Of a stretch of 5,490 nucleotides of DNA, positions 1 through 5,490 are shown piece after piece. This DNA comes from Deltaproteobacteria bacterium. Lineage in GTDB: Bacteria; Desulfobacterota; Syntrophia; Syntrophales; UBA2210. The number at the start of each line of letters is the position of its first letter. The stretch's first letter is position 1. Position numbers and translations under genes: made by a program. The stretch is taken from the NCBI GenBank assembly GCA_016934695.1, contig JAFGSH010000255.1, positions 1 through 5,490 on the forward strand. Reading direction: 5' to 3'. Below the pieces are notes generated by a model. That model made no database searches. It worked only from the letters and a program-made list of their open reading frames with translations, and was not told the origin of the DNA.

Positions 1-459
1 CATCAGGTCGAAGAAGACGGCGTACTCGCGGTCGCAGTTCTTGTACCCCTCGAGGAGGCTGACCGTGATGGGAAAGAAGATAATGATCGCCGCCATCAGG
101 ACCTTACTGGCGAGGCCGTAGCCCAGCCATATCACCAGGAGGGGGGCCAGGGCGAAGACCGGCACCGCCTGGGAGGCGACGAGGAAGGGGGAGAGGGCCC
201 GCTCGACCGAGGGAACGGCGAACATCACCGTCGCGAGGGGGAGGGCGATCAGGAGAGACAGGATGATCCCCGCGACGATCTCCAGTGCGGTCACCCCCGC
301 GTGGGGCAGGAGGAGAGACGCCTTCACGATCGTCACCGTTGCCACCTCGCTGGGGGGAGGCAGGATAAAATCGGGAATCGCGAGCCACCGGCAGGCGATC
401 TCCCACAGCATGATGACGGCGGCGGCAAGGGCCAGCGAGATCCAGTTAGACCGCTTCAC
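1..459 (-). CDS. ABC transporter permease, ThiX/SsuC type, partial (C-terminus outside window)
   Basis: The first 153 codons of a membrane permease, open to the window edge at position 1. The GTG start at 459 lies inside the ATPase gene and has GGAGGGGG a few bases upstream. A short basic N-terminus (KRSN) is followed by a hydrophobic segment at about 7-28, a second at about 59-82 and a third region at about 101-136. Family marks include the PDFILPPPSEV stretch after the first segment (29-39) and the AVPVFALAPLLVIWLGYG block (98-115), both typical of SsuC/TauC/ThiX permeases. The last visible residues (EYAVFFDLM, 145-153) are the beginning of the EAA loop that docks on the ATPase; the glycine part of that loop would be just beyond the window. 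With the preceding gene it forms an importer. Its substrate-binding protein (ThiY-like) is not visible and may be downstream. Confidence 0.92.
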   Translation of the reverse strand, partial: MKRSNWISLALAAAVIMLWEIACRWLAIPDFILPPPSEVATVTIVKASLLLPHAGVTALEIVAGIILSLLIALPLATVMFAVPSVERALSPFLVASQAVPVFALAPLLVIWLGYGLASKVLMAAIIIFFPITVSLLEGYKNCDREYAVFFDLM

Positions 460-1189
460 GGATATCCCCCTCCAGTTCCTCGAGGACATGTTCCTTGATC
501 TTGAGCAGATCGGGGTTGGTGTTCCTCCCCGCCTTCGGCATATCCAGGACGAACCGCTCCCTCACCCGCATCGGCATGGGGGTCAGGACCAGGAGCTCAT
601 CCGAGAGGAGGAGGGCCTCCTCGATGTCGTGTGTGATCATCAGGATGGTCTTCCTGAATTCGCTCTGGAGGAGCAGGAGCAGACCCTGGAGACCCCTGCG
701 GGTGATGGCGTCCAGGGCCGAGAGGGGCTCGTCCAGGAGGACCAGTTCGTGCTCGAACATCAGGGTCCGGACCAGGGCGCAGCGCTGCCGCATCCCGCCG
801 GAAACCTTCGCCGGCGTGTACCCCTCGAAGCCGTCGAGCTCCAGTCGCTCGAACAGGGAGAGGGCCTTCCGGCGCGAGGTGTCCGCATCGGCGCCGGCAA
901 TCGTCGCCGGGAGCATCGCATTATCGATCAGGGAGAGCCACGGGAGGAGCAGGTCCCTCTGCTGCATGTAAGCCGCCCGCCCCATCAGATCGGGGACTTT
1001 TTCTCCCAGCCAGGATATCCTCCCGCCGTCCCGGGGAAAGACCCCCGTCAGGATGTCGAAAAGGGTGCTCTTCCCGCAGCCGGACGGCCCGATGAGAGTT
1101 GTAAAGCCGCCTCTGCGGAGGGTCAGATCGAACCCCTCCATTACGGAGAGGTCTTCGAATCTCTTTGTCAGCCCCGAAACCGAAAGCAT
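446..1189 (-). CDS. ABC transporter ATP-binding protein, ThiZ/SsuB/TauB type, likely for thiamine precursor uptake
   Basis: A 247-residue nucleotide-binding subunit of an importer, acting on the inner face of the membrane. All catalytic motifs are present: Walker A GPSGCGKST (34-42), Q-loop MQQRDLLLPW (75-84), signature VSGGMRQR (129-136), Walker B LVLLDEP (149-155), D-loop SALD (157-160) and switch His187 in THD. The PW after the Q-loop and the overall pattern are those of the nitrate/sulfonate/taurine family, which includes ThiZ of the ThiXYZ pyrimidine transporter. The substrate cannot be read from an ATPase. A thiamine precursor such as a formylaminopyrimidine, or thiamine itself, is inferred only from its place 28 nt behind thiC in a TPP-riboswitch operon. 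ATG 1189 is preceded by AGGGA at 5 nt. Its 3' end overlaps the permease start by 14 nt, a sign of translational coupling. Confidence 0.92.
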   Translation of the reverse strand: MLSVSGLTKRFEDLSVMEGFDLTLRRGGFTTLIGPSGCGKSTLFDILTGVFPRDGGRISWLGEKVPDLMGRAAYMQQRDLLLPWLSLIDNAMLPATIAGADADTSRRKALSLFERLELDGFEGYTPAKVSGGMRQRCALVRTLMFEHELVLLDEPLSALDAITRRGLQGLLLLLQSEFRKTILMITHDIEEALLLSDELLVLTPMPMRVRERFVLDMPKAGRNTNPDLLKIKEHVLEELEGDIREAV

Positions 1190-1217
1190 GCTAGTCCCTA
1201 TCCCGCAAGGCCGCCGA

Positions 1218-2504
1218 TTACGCGGACATGGCCTCTTTTTTGCCCAGCTTTATCGCGCAGAACTCTCCGCACATGGTACACCCCTCTTCTCCGGCACTCT
1301 TGCTCCGCTCCAGAAACGCCCCAGCCTTCTCCGGATCAAGAGCCGTTTTCACCTGCCCGTCCCAGTCGAACCTTTTTCTATACTGTGCCATGAGGAGATC
1401 CTTTTCGCGTGCGCCGGGCACACCCTTGGCGATATCGGCAATGTGGGCGGCAATCCTGGAGGCAATGGTTCCCTCTTTGACATCTTCAAGGGTGGGGAGC
1501 CGCAGGTGTTCGGCAGGCGTCACGTAGCACAGGAAATCCGCACCGGCCGATCCGGCAATGGCCCCGCCGATGGCTGCCGTTATGTGATCGTAGCCGGGGG
1601 CGATGTCCGTCGGAAGAGGACCGAGGACGTAAAAGGGGGCTCCGTGGCACAGGCTCTTCTGCAGTCTCATGTTTGCCTCGATATCATTGATGGGGACATG
1701 CCCCGGCCCTTCGATCATGACCTGGACACCCATCTCTCTGGCCCTCTTGGTCAGCTCGCCCAGGAGGATCAGTTCCTGGACCTGCCCCCGGTCCGTCGCG
1801 TCGGCAAGGCACCCCGGCCGCAGACCGTCGCCGAGGCTCAGGACCATCTCGTAGCGCGCGGCGATCTCGCACAGCCTGTCGAACTCCTCGTAGAGGGGAT
1901 TTTCCCTTTCATTGTAGTGCATCCATCGCTCAAGAATCGAGCCTCCCCGGCTGACGATACCCAGGACACGCCCCTCCTCCTGTATGCAACCGACGCTCCT
2001 CCGCGTCACACCGCAGTGGACGGTGATGAAATCGACGCCGTCCCTGCCGTTCTCTTCAATGACGTCAAACAGATCATCTCCGGCTATCTCCACAATCGCT
2101 TTCCGATTCTGGAGCATCTTCGTGGCTGCCTGATATATGGGGACGGTACCGACGATCAGTGACGTTTTCTTGATGATTTCTCTCCGGATCATCCCCACAT
2201 CACCGCCGGTAGACAGGTCCATGATCGCGTCGGAACCGGCCGCCTCGGCAACCCTTACCTTCTCAAGTTCAATATCCAGGTCCACGTGGTCGCCGGAGGT
2301 CCCGATATTGACATTGATCTTCGTCTTGAGCCCCTTCCCGATGGCGACAGGCAGAATCGAGGCGTGTCCACTGTTTCGGACCACCACAATGGTCCCTTCT
2401 TCGACGCCTTTTCGTATAAACTCCGGAGAGACATTCTCCCGCCGGGCACATATCCCCATCTCTTCCGTTATCCGGCCCTTGCGGGCCATCTCCAGTTGCG
2501 TCAT
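1218..2504 (-). CDS. thiC: Phosphomethylpyrimidine synthase ThiC, short form
   Basis: A radical-SAM enzyme with an Fe-S cluster that rearranges aminoimidazole ribotide into HMP-P, the pyrimidine half of thiamine. At 428 residues it lacks the long N-terminal extension of E. coli ThiC (about 630) and matches the short form of archaea and many anaerobes. Conserved blocks in order are NVNIGTSGD (64-72), DLSTGGD (96-102), VGTVPIYQA (118-126), HCGV (163-166), SRGGS (185-189), SLGDGLRPG (223-231), EGPGHVP (265-271), the GPLPTDIAPGYDHI core (295-308) and VTPAEHL (328-334). The C-terminal cluster motif is CTMCGEFC, with Cys409, Cys412 and Cys416, i.e. CX2CX3C; the reference bacterial form is CX2CX4C. 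ATG 2504 has AGAGGAA seven bases upstream. The gene follows thi4 after 26 nt. BzaF, a ThiC relative that makes hydroxybenzimidazole for B12, is similar, but the all-thiamine neighbourhood argues for ThiC. Confidence 0.95.
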   Translation of the reverse strand: MTQLEMARKGRITEEMGICARRENVSPEFIRKGVEEGTIVVVRNSGHASILPVAIGKGLKTKINVNIGTSGDHVDLDIELEKVRVAEAAGSDAIMDLSTGGDVGMIRREIIKKTSLIVGTVPIYQAATKMLQNRKAIVEIAGDDLFDVIEENGRDGVDFITVHCGVTRRSVGCIQEEGRVLGIVSRGGSILERWMHYNERENPLYEEFDRLCEIAARYEMVLSLGDGLRPGCLADATDRGQVQELILLGELTKRAREMGVQVMIEGPGHVPINDIEANMRLQKSLCHGAPFYVLGPLPTDIAPGYDHITAAIGGAIAGSAGADFLCYVTPAEHLRLPTLEDVKEGTIASRIAAHIADIAKGVPGAREKDLLMAQYRKRFDWDGQVKTALDPEKAGAFLERSKSAGEEGCTMCGEFCAIKLGKKEAMSA

Positions 2505-2530
2505 CTTCCGATTCCTCTCGAACCTGTTCG

Positions 2531-3304
2531 CTACCCCGCCGCAATAATAAGCTCCGCCGCCTTCTTTCCGGAGAGGAGCATCCCCCCGAATATGGGGCCC
2601 ATGCGTGGACCGCCGAATGCCGCATTGGCGGCCATCCCGGCAACAAAGACCCCCGGGCAGATCTCTTTGGTGTTTTCAATCGTCACCCGTTCCGCTTTAT
2701 CGGCCCACATGGAACGTTCACCAATGATCTTTCCCGTCTCCGTGTTCAGGACAAGATCAGCCTTCCGCTCGATGACATGCAGCACCTCGGTGGCATGCCC
2801 CGTCGAATCGATCACGTGCCGAGCGGAAACCGAGAGCGGGTCTACGTGCAAACCCGCCATCTCCACCGGAGACCACGTGACGACGAGCCCCGTCACCCGC
2901 CCCTCACGGACGATAACATCCTCAACGCTCATGCAATTAAACACCTTCGCACCGGCCTTCATAGCGCGCGAGCATATCGTGGTGACTGCTTCGACCGCAT
3001 CAGCCGTGTAATACCCCGGCTCATATTCCTGAGTTCCGATACCGAACATATCGAGGATTTCTTTTCCCTCTTCCTGGACCACGATCTCATTGAACATCAT
3101 GCCTCCCCCCCACATACCGCCGCCGATGCTTAGCTTCCGCTCGAAGATCGCGACCTTTCTCCCGGCCTGTGCCAGAAAATAGGCCGCCACGAGGCCGGCA
3201 GGCCCCGCACCGACGATAGCCGTATCGATCTCGGTATATGCAAGGAACTTCTCGGAAAAACGTTCGACAATCGCCTTCGTGATTACTACCTCATTCAACT
3301 GCAT
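2531..3304 (-). CDS. thi4: Thi4-family thiazole synthase, probably sulfide-dependent
   Basis: A 257-residue, soluble Thi4/Thi1-family protein that builds the ADP-thiazole half of thiamine from NAD+, glycine and sulfur, replacing the ThiFSGH route. The N-terminal Rossmann dinucleotide site is VGAGPAGL (31-38), followed about 17 residues later by the acidic FER strand end and the [12 protein letters not shown] loop (61-72). Further family marks are [11 protein letters not shown] (96-106), STGH (167-170) and [13 protein letters not shown] (234-246). Aligning VDP (154-156) with the yeast MDP segment puts His153 where yeast Thi4 has Cys205, the sacrificial sulfur donor. Asp155 and His170 are in place as likely iron ligands. 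This is the pattern of the catalytic, sulfide-using archaeal enzymes rather than the single-turnover yeast form. The start is ATG 3304, with GGGGAG eight bases upstream. The archaeal ribose-1,5-bisphosphate isomerase is a different fold; the thiamine operon context supports the thiazole role. Confidence 0.93.
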   Translation of the reverse strand: MQLNEVVITKAIVERFSEKFLAYTEIDTAIVGAGPAGLVAAYFLAQAGRKVAIFERKLSIGGGMWGGGMMFNEIVVQEEGKEILDMFGIGTQEYEPGYYTADAVEAVTTICSRAMKAGAKVFNCMSVEDVIVREGRVTGLVVTWSPVEMAGLHVDPLSVSARHVIDSTGHATEVLHVIERKADLVLNTETGKIIGERSMWADKAERVTIENTKEICPGVFVAGMAANAAFGGPRMGPIFGGMLLSGKKAAELIIAAG

Positions 3305-3322
3305 AATCCTTACTCCCCACTA

Positions 3323-4678
3323 TTATTTGAGAGACTCCCGCAACTTTTCCGATATACTGACAACCTTTTCGGCAACCAGCGCAGGTGTCCGACCCAGAAC
3401 ACGGATTACCGGTTCCTTTCCTGCCTCACCGCGATCAAAGATGGCATCGGGAATCGCTGAACGCTTCGACAGGACAGCATTTGTACCCCATTCGAGAGAA
3501 GATCCTTCCCTTTCCTTCACATCAGCCGGTTCATCGGAGCGGCTGAAGCTGTCGACATCGTACCCCAATTCCTCGCATATCCGGAGGATATCCTCTGAAA
3601 ACCGGATATCCATGGCGGAACGGATGGTACCATCGTAGCGCATGACCGTCAGAACGACGCCGGCAATGTGGCTGGAGGCTCCAAATTCAGGATCATGGAG
3701 GGTTTCGGCATTGTCGCCGACCCTGATAATCCTCCCCGGAATGGCCGCGACATCGTCCGCACCACGTGCATACGGCAGGGCGTAGACAAGATTCGACTGT
3801 ATCTCAGGGATGATATTACCGCACCGTTCACGCTTGAGAATCTGCACGGCGGCCTTGAGGTCTCTGATGCATGGATAGCGTTCATATTCCCGGAAAACCC
3901 AGGCCATGTGGTCGGTGGGGCCATGCCCGCCGCCGATGGGGAGGGCCGACCTGATGGCCGCGGTGATATACTCCTTCGCTCGTCCGACCGCTTCGTACAC
4001 GTCCATCCCCTGGGCAAGCCCCGTGGCGATGGCGGCGGAGGTGGTGCACCCGGTTCCGTGGGTGTTCTTCGTGTCGATGCGTTCCGAGACAAACCGATGA
4101 AAGGCGCTGCCGTCATAGAGGATATCCAAGGCATCCCCCGGCAGGTGCCCCCCCTTCAGGAAGACGTTCTGTGCCCCCATCCGGTGTATGGCCTGGGCCG
4201 CCCCCTGCATTTCATCGACGGTGGCGATCTTCATCCCGGTCAGTTCCTCCGCCTCGGGGATATTGGGGGTAATCACACAGGCCAGCGGCAGGAGCCTGTC
4301 GATCAGCGTCTGTTTGGCCTCCCGGCGTATCAGCATCGCCCCCCCCTTGGCCACCATCACCGGATCGACAACGAGTTTTTTGATCCCGTACTGTTCGATC
4401 TTTTTCGCGACGATCTCCATGATTTCCGAGCTGGAGAGCATCCCCGTCTTCGCGGCGTCGACGCCGATGTCGGTGGCCACGGCGTCGAACTGCTTCTCAA
4501 TAAAGGCGGGGGGAACCTCGTGGATCCCGTGCACCCCCAGCGTATTCTGGGCCGTCAGGGCCGTGATCACGCTCATCCCGAATCCGCCGAGGGCCGTGAT
4601 CGTCTTGAGATCCGCCTGTATCCCGGCTCCCCCGCCGGAATCCGACCCCGCTATGGTCAATACCCGTGCTATCGCCAT
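3323..4678 (-). CDS. thiD: Bifunctional HMP/HMP-P kinase (ThiD) fused to ThiN-type thiamine-phosphate synthase
   Basis: A 451-residue two-domain enzyme. Residues 1 to about 260 are ThiD, a ribokinase-fold kinase that makes HMP-PP from HMP or HMP-P. It shows [15 protein letters not shown] (11-25), VDPVM (104-108), [10 protein letters not shown] (137-146), KGGH (175-178) and the HGTGCT anion-hole motif with Cys211. Residues from about 265 to 451 are a ThiN domain, which condenses HMP-PP with thiazole phosphate to give thiamine monophosphate and stands in for ThiE. It shows IPEIQSN (290-296), PGRIIRV (314-320), [12 protein letters not shown] (332-343), SLEWGT and [16 protein letters not shown] (415-430). 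Arg316 and His337 are 21 residues apart, the spacing of the Arg/His pair I recall as essential in archaeal ThiN (Arg320/His341 in Pyrobaculum). The ATG is preceded by GAGGAGA at good spacing. The gene ends 18 nt before thi4. Both domains look intact. Such fusions are known from archaea and some anaerobic bacteria. Confidence 0.96.
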   Translation of the reverse strand: MAIARVLTIAGSDSGGGAGIQADLKTITALGGFGMSVITALTAQNTLGVHGIHEVPPAFIEKQFDAVATDIGVDAAKTGMLSSSEIMEIVAKKIEQYGIKKLVVDPVMVAKGGAMLIRREAKQTLIDRLLPLACVITPNIPEAEELTGMKIATVDEMQGAAQAIHRMGAQNVFLKGGHLPGDALDILYDGSAFHRFVSERIDTKNTHGTGCTTSAAIATGLAQGMDVYEAVGRAKEYITAAIRSALPIGGGHGPTDHMAWVFREYERYPCIRDLKAAVQILKRERCGNIIPEIQSNLVYALPYARGADDVAAIPGRIIRVGDNAETLHDPEFGASSHIAGVVLTVMRYDGTIRSAMDIRFSEDILRICEELGYDVDSFSRSDEPADVKEREGSSLEWGTNAVLSKRSAIPDAIFDRGEAGKEPVIRVLGRTPALVAEKVVSISEKLRESLK

Positions 4679-4701
4679 CGTTATCTCTCCTCACCCTCCC
4701 G

Positions 4702-5352
4702 TCATATCTTCGTCTGCCGTATCACCAAGAGATACCCCTCTTCCACCGAGATCGTCCCCCGCGCCCCGGCCAGGCGGTTACTGATGCCGTAGGGCACACC
4801 AATCTCCATCGTCGCGCCGGTGAGGGGGTATTCGAATCCATCGAGCGTGATCCCCCTCACATCGGAAGAGAGGGGGAGGAGGGAGACCGTCTCCCCTTTC
4901 CTGCCCTCGATCACGCATGAACCGTTAATAACAAAGAGTTCGGACCCCTCGTCCACGATCTTCGCGTCGATCCCCCGCTCCACGCACATCACGAGGAGGT
5001 AGATATTCGCCAGGGCGTGGTCGATCCTCCCCCCGAGGGCACCGAATATCCGTATCCCCTCCGGGTCCATCCCGAAGGCACACTCGAGGGCGATCTGCGT
5101 GTCGGTCTCGTCCTTGCGCTCGGGGTGCCTGACGATCCGGCTTCCATTCCGTTTACAATATTCCAGGGTTGCCTCGTCGATGGAATCCATATCCCCCACG
5201 ATCATGTCGGGAACCCTGCCGATCTCGCGCATCCTCTCGGCCGCGCCGTCGGTACAGATAATCACCGGGCCGCCGGCGCGTGTGATCTCTTCCTCGAGAA
5301 GCCCGGTATCGCCCATGATGCCGTTCGATACGACAAAGACCATCCTTCCCAT
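4702..5352 (-). CDS. thiN: Thiamine pyrophosphokinase (thiamine diphosphokinase)
   Basis: This cytoplasmic enzyme transfers pyrophosphate from ATP to free thiamine, giving TPP. The symbol is the Bacillus subtilis one for this kinase and should not be confused with the unrelated ThiN domain of the next gene. From ATG 5352 the protein has 216 residues, normal for the bacterial single-subunit family. Visible family motifs are DGAA (35-38), GDMDSI (53-58), KDETD (80-84), [11 protein letters not shown] (107-117) and, in the C-terminal substrate-binding half, SLLPLS, the FEYPL segment and GISN. The acidic GDMDS and DETD motifs are the expected Mg/ATP-binding sites. It is the first gene after the riboswitch. 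A GTG at 5361 would add three residues but is badly placed relative to the ribosome binding site. The TGA stop lies 23 nt before the next gene. The enzyme acts on thiamine, not on the monophosphate made by ThiN, so it may serve salvage. Confidence 0.96.
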   Translation of the reverse strand: MGRMVFVVSNGIMGDTGLLEEEITRAGGPVIICTDGAAERMREIGRVPDMIVGDMDSIDEATLEYCKRNGSRIVRHPERKDETDTQIALECAFGMDPEGIRIFGALGGRIDHALANIYLLVMCVERGIDAKIVDEGSELFVINGSCVIEGRKGETVSLLPLSSDVRGITLDGFEYPLTGATMEIGVPYGISNRLAGARGTISVEEGYLLVIRQTKI

Positions 5353-5357
5353 AGGGT

Positions 5358-5365
5358 TCACCTCT
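5358..5365 (-). promoter_or_regulatory. Ribosome binding site deciding the thiamine pyrophosphokinase start
   Basis: AGAGGTGA on the minus strand lies 5 nt before the ATG at 5352, which is ideal spacing. The alternative GTG start at 5361 lies inside this same Shine-Dalgarno sequence and so would have no site of its own at a workable distance. This favours the ATG at 5352. The site starts six bases after the terminator's U-tract ends, leaving it exposed in the full-length transcript. Confidence 0.8.
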
Positions 5366-5370
5366 TACAC

Positions 5371-5409
5371 CAAAAGCAAGAAGGGCATACCCGGTGTGGA
5401 TATGCCCTC
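5371..5409 (-). terminator. Rho-independent terminator, expression platform of the TPP riboswitch
   Basis: On the minus strand, 5409-5398 (GAGGGCAUAUCC) pairs with 5392-5381 (GGGUAUGCCCUU) to form a 12-bp stem with two G-U pairs and a 5-nt loop, ACACC. A U-rich tail interrupted by C and G follows (UCUUGCUUUU, 5381-5372). It lies between the aptamer and the first gene, so its likely job is to stop transcription early when TPP is bound. A smaller AU-rich hairpin (AAAGAUU, loop CGAA, AAUCUUU; 5428-5411) sits between the aptamer and this stem and may take part in switching. The structure is read by eye; no folding energy was calculated. Confidence 0.85.
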
Positions 5410-5429
5410 AAAAGATTTTCGAATCTTTC

Positions 5430-5490
5430 TCCCTGCGCTGGCATTACCCAGATCCGGTTCAAAGGGTATTATCTCAGCCCGGGACCGCAG
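5430..5490 (-). promoter_or_regulatory. TPP riboswitch (THI box) aptamer, 5' part cut off by the window edge
   Basis: This is the 3' part of a thiamine pyrophosphate-sensing aptamer in the operon leader. On the minus strand it shows the invariant CUGAGA (5477-5472), the ACCC strand (5467-5464) and then the conserved 3' block at 5460-5430. That block matches the THI-box consensus as I remember it at 28 of 31 positions and includes UAAUGCCAGCG followed by AGGGA. The 5' strands of helices P1, P2 and P3 (the GGGGUGC side) must lie beyond position 5490; the GGUCCCGGGC run just before CUGAGA is probably the 3' arm of P3. TPP binding is expected to reduce expression of all the genes that follow. The promoter is outside the window. 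Identification is very secure; only the 5' boundary is unknown. Confidence 0.97.

Noticed and set aside
263..1393. Long open frame of 376 codons on the plus strand
   Set aside because: It runs antisense across the ABC ATPase and the end of thiC. Its translation has low complexity typical of a mirrored GC-rich gene, shows no family motif, and the opposite strand has unmistakable conserved proteins.
1053..2162. Plus-strand open frame of 369 codons opposite thiC
   Set aside because: It crosses the boundary between two well-supported minus-strand genes and has no family resemblance; it is a shadow frame.
1218..2504. ThiC relative BzaF (5-hydroxybenzimidazole synthase for B12 lower ligand)
   Set aside because: The sequence type is similar and short, but every neighbour and the leader belong to thiamine metabolism and there is no cobamide gene in view. 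A tree could still overturn this.
3668..4792. Long open frame of 374 codons on the plus strand
   Set aside because: It lies opposite the ThiD-ThiN gene and runs into the pyrophosphokinase gene. No recognisable motif is present, and it is explained by codon bias of the real gene on the minus strand.
5350..5361. GTG at 5361 as the start of thiamine pyrophosphokinase
   Set aside because: This GTG is part of the AGAGGTGA ribosome binding site itself. The ATG at 5352 has correct spacing and leaves only three residues out, none of them conserved.
1..5490. Mobile elements, CRISPR arrays, tRNA or rRNA genes, defence genes
   Set aside because: None were seen on either strand. The window is filled almost end to end by the thiamine operon, and the gaps between genes are 28 nt or less apart from the riboswitch leader.

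Overview
The window holds one thiamine (vitamin B1) operon, read entirely from the minus strand, so transcription runs from position 5490 towards position 1. Read in that order it contains: the 3' part of a TPP riboswitch aptamer (5490-5430), a Rho-independent terminator hairpin (5409-5371), thiamine pyrophosphokinase (5352-4702), a fused ThiD-ThiN protein (4678-3323), a Thi4-family thiazole synthase (3304-2531), a short-form ThiC (2504-1218), an ABC transporter ATPase (1189-446) and the first 153 codons of its membrane permease (459-1, cut by the window edge). Intergenic gaps are only 18-28 nt and the last two genes overlap by 14 nt, so this looks like a single transcription unit. No stretch over 300 bases lacks a gene.

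How the parts fit: ThiC makes the pyrimidine HMP-P from aminoimidazole ribotide. The ThiD domain phosphorylates it to HMP-PP. Thi4 makes the thiazole as an ADP adduct. The ThiN domain joins HMP-PP with thiazole phosphate to give thiamine monophosphate. The pyrophosphokinase turns free thiamine into TPP, the ligand of the leader riboswitch, which closes a feedback loop. The ABC transporter resembles the ThiXYZ/SsuBC family and probably imports a thiamine precursor or thiamine. Its binding protein is not in the window and may lie just beyond position 1.

Organism: the sequence is GC-rich. The gene set (Thi4, ThiD-ThiN fusion, ThiC without its long N-terminal extension; no ThiE or ThiG in view) is the style typical of archaea and some strict anaerobes. 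The control elements (THI-box riboswitch, intrinsic terminator, good Shine-Dalgarno sites, GTG start with overlap) look bacterial. I infer an anaerobic bacterium, perhaps from Desulfobacterota, Firmicutes or a related group, living where sulfide is available. An archaeon is less likely but cannot be excluded. I do not recognise the species.

There is no sign of a wholly new system. The points worth checking are the Thi4 active site (His where the yeast enzyme has its sacrificial Cys), the CX2CX3C cluster motif of ThiC, the missing step from TMP to TPP, and the riboswitch expression platform.
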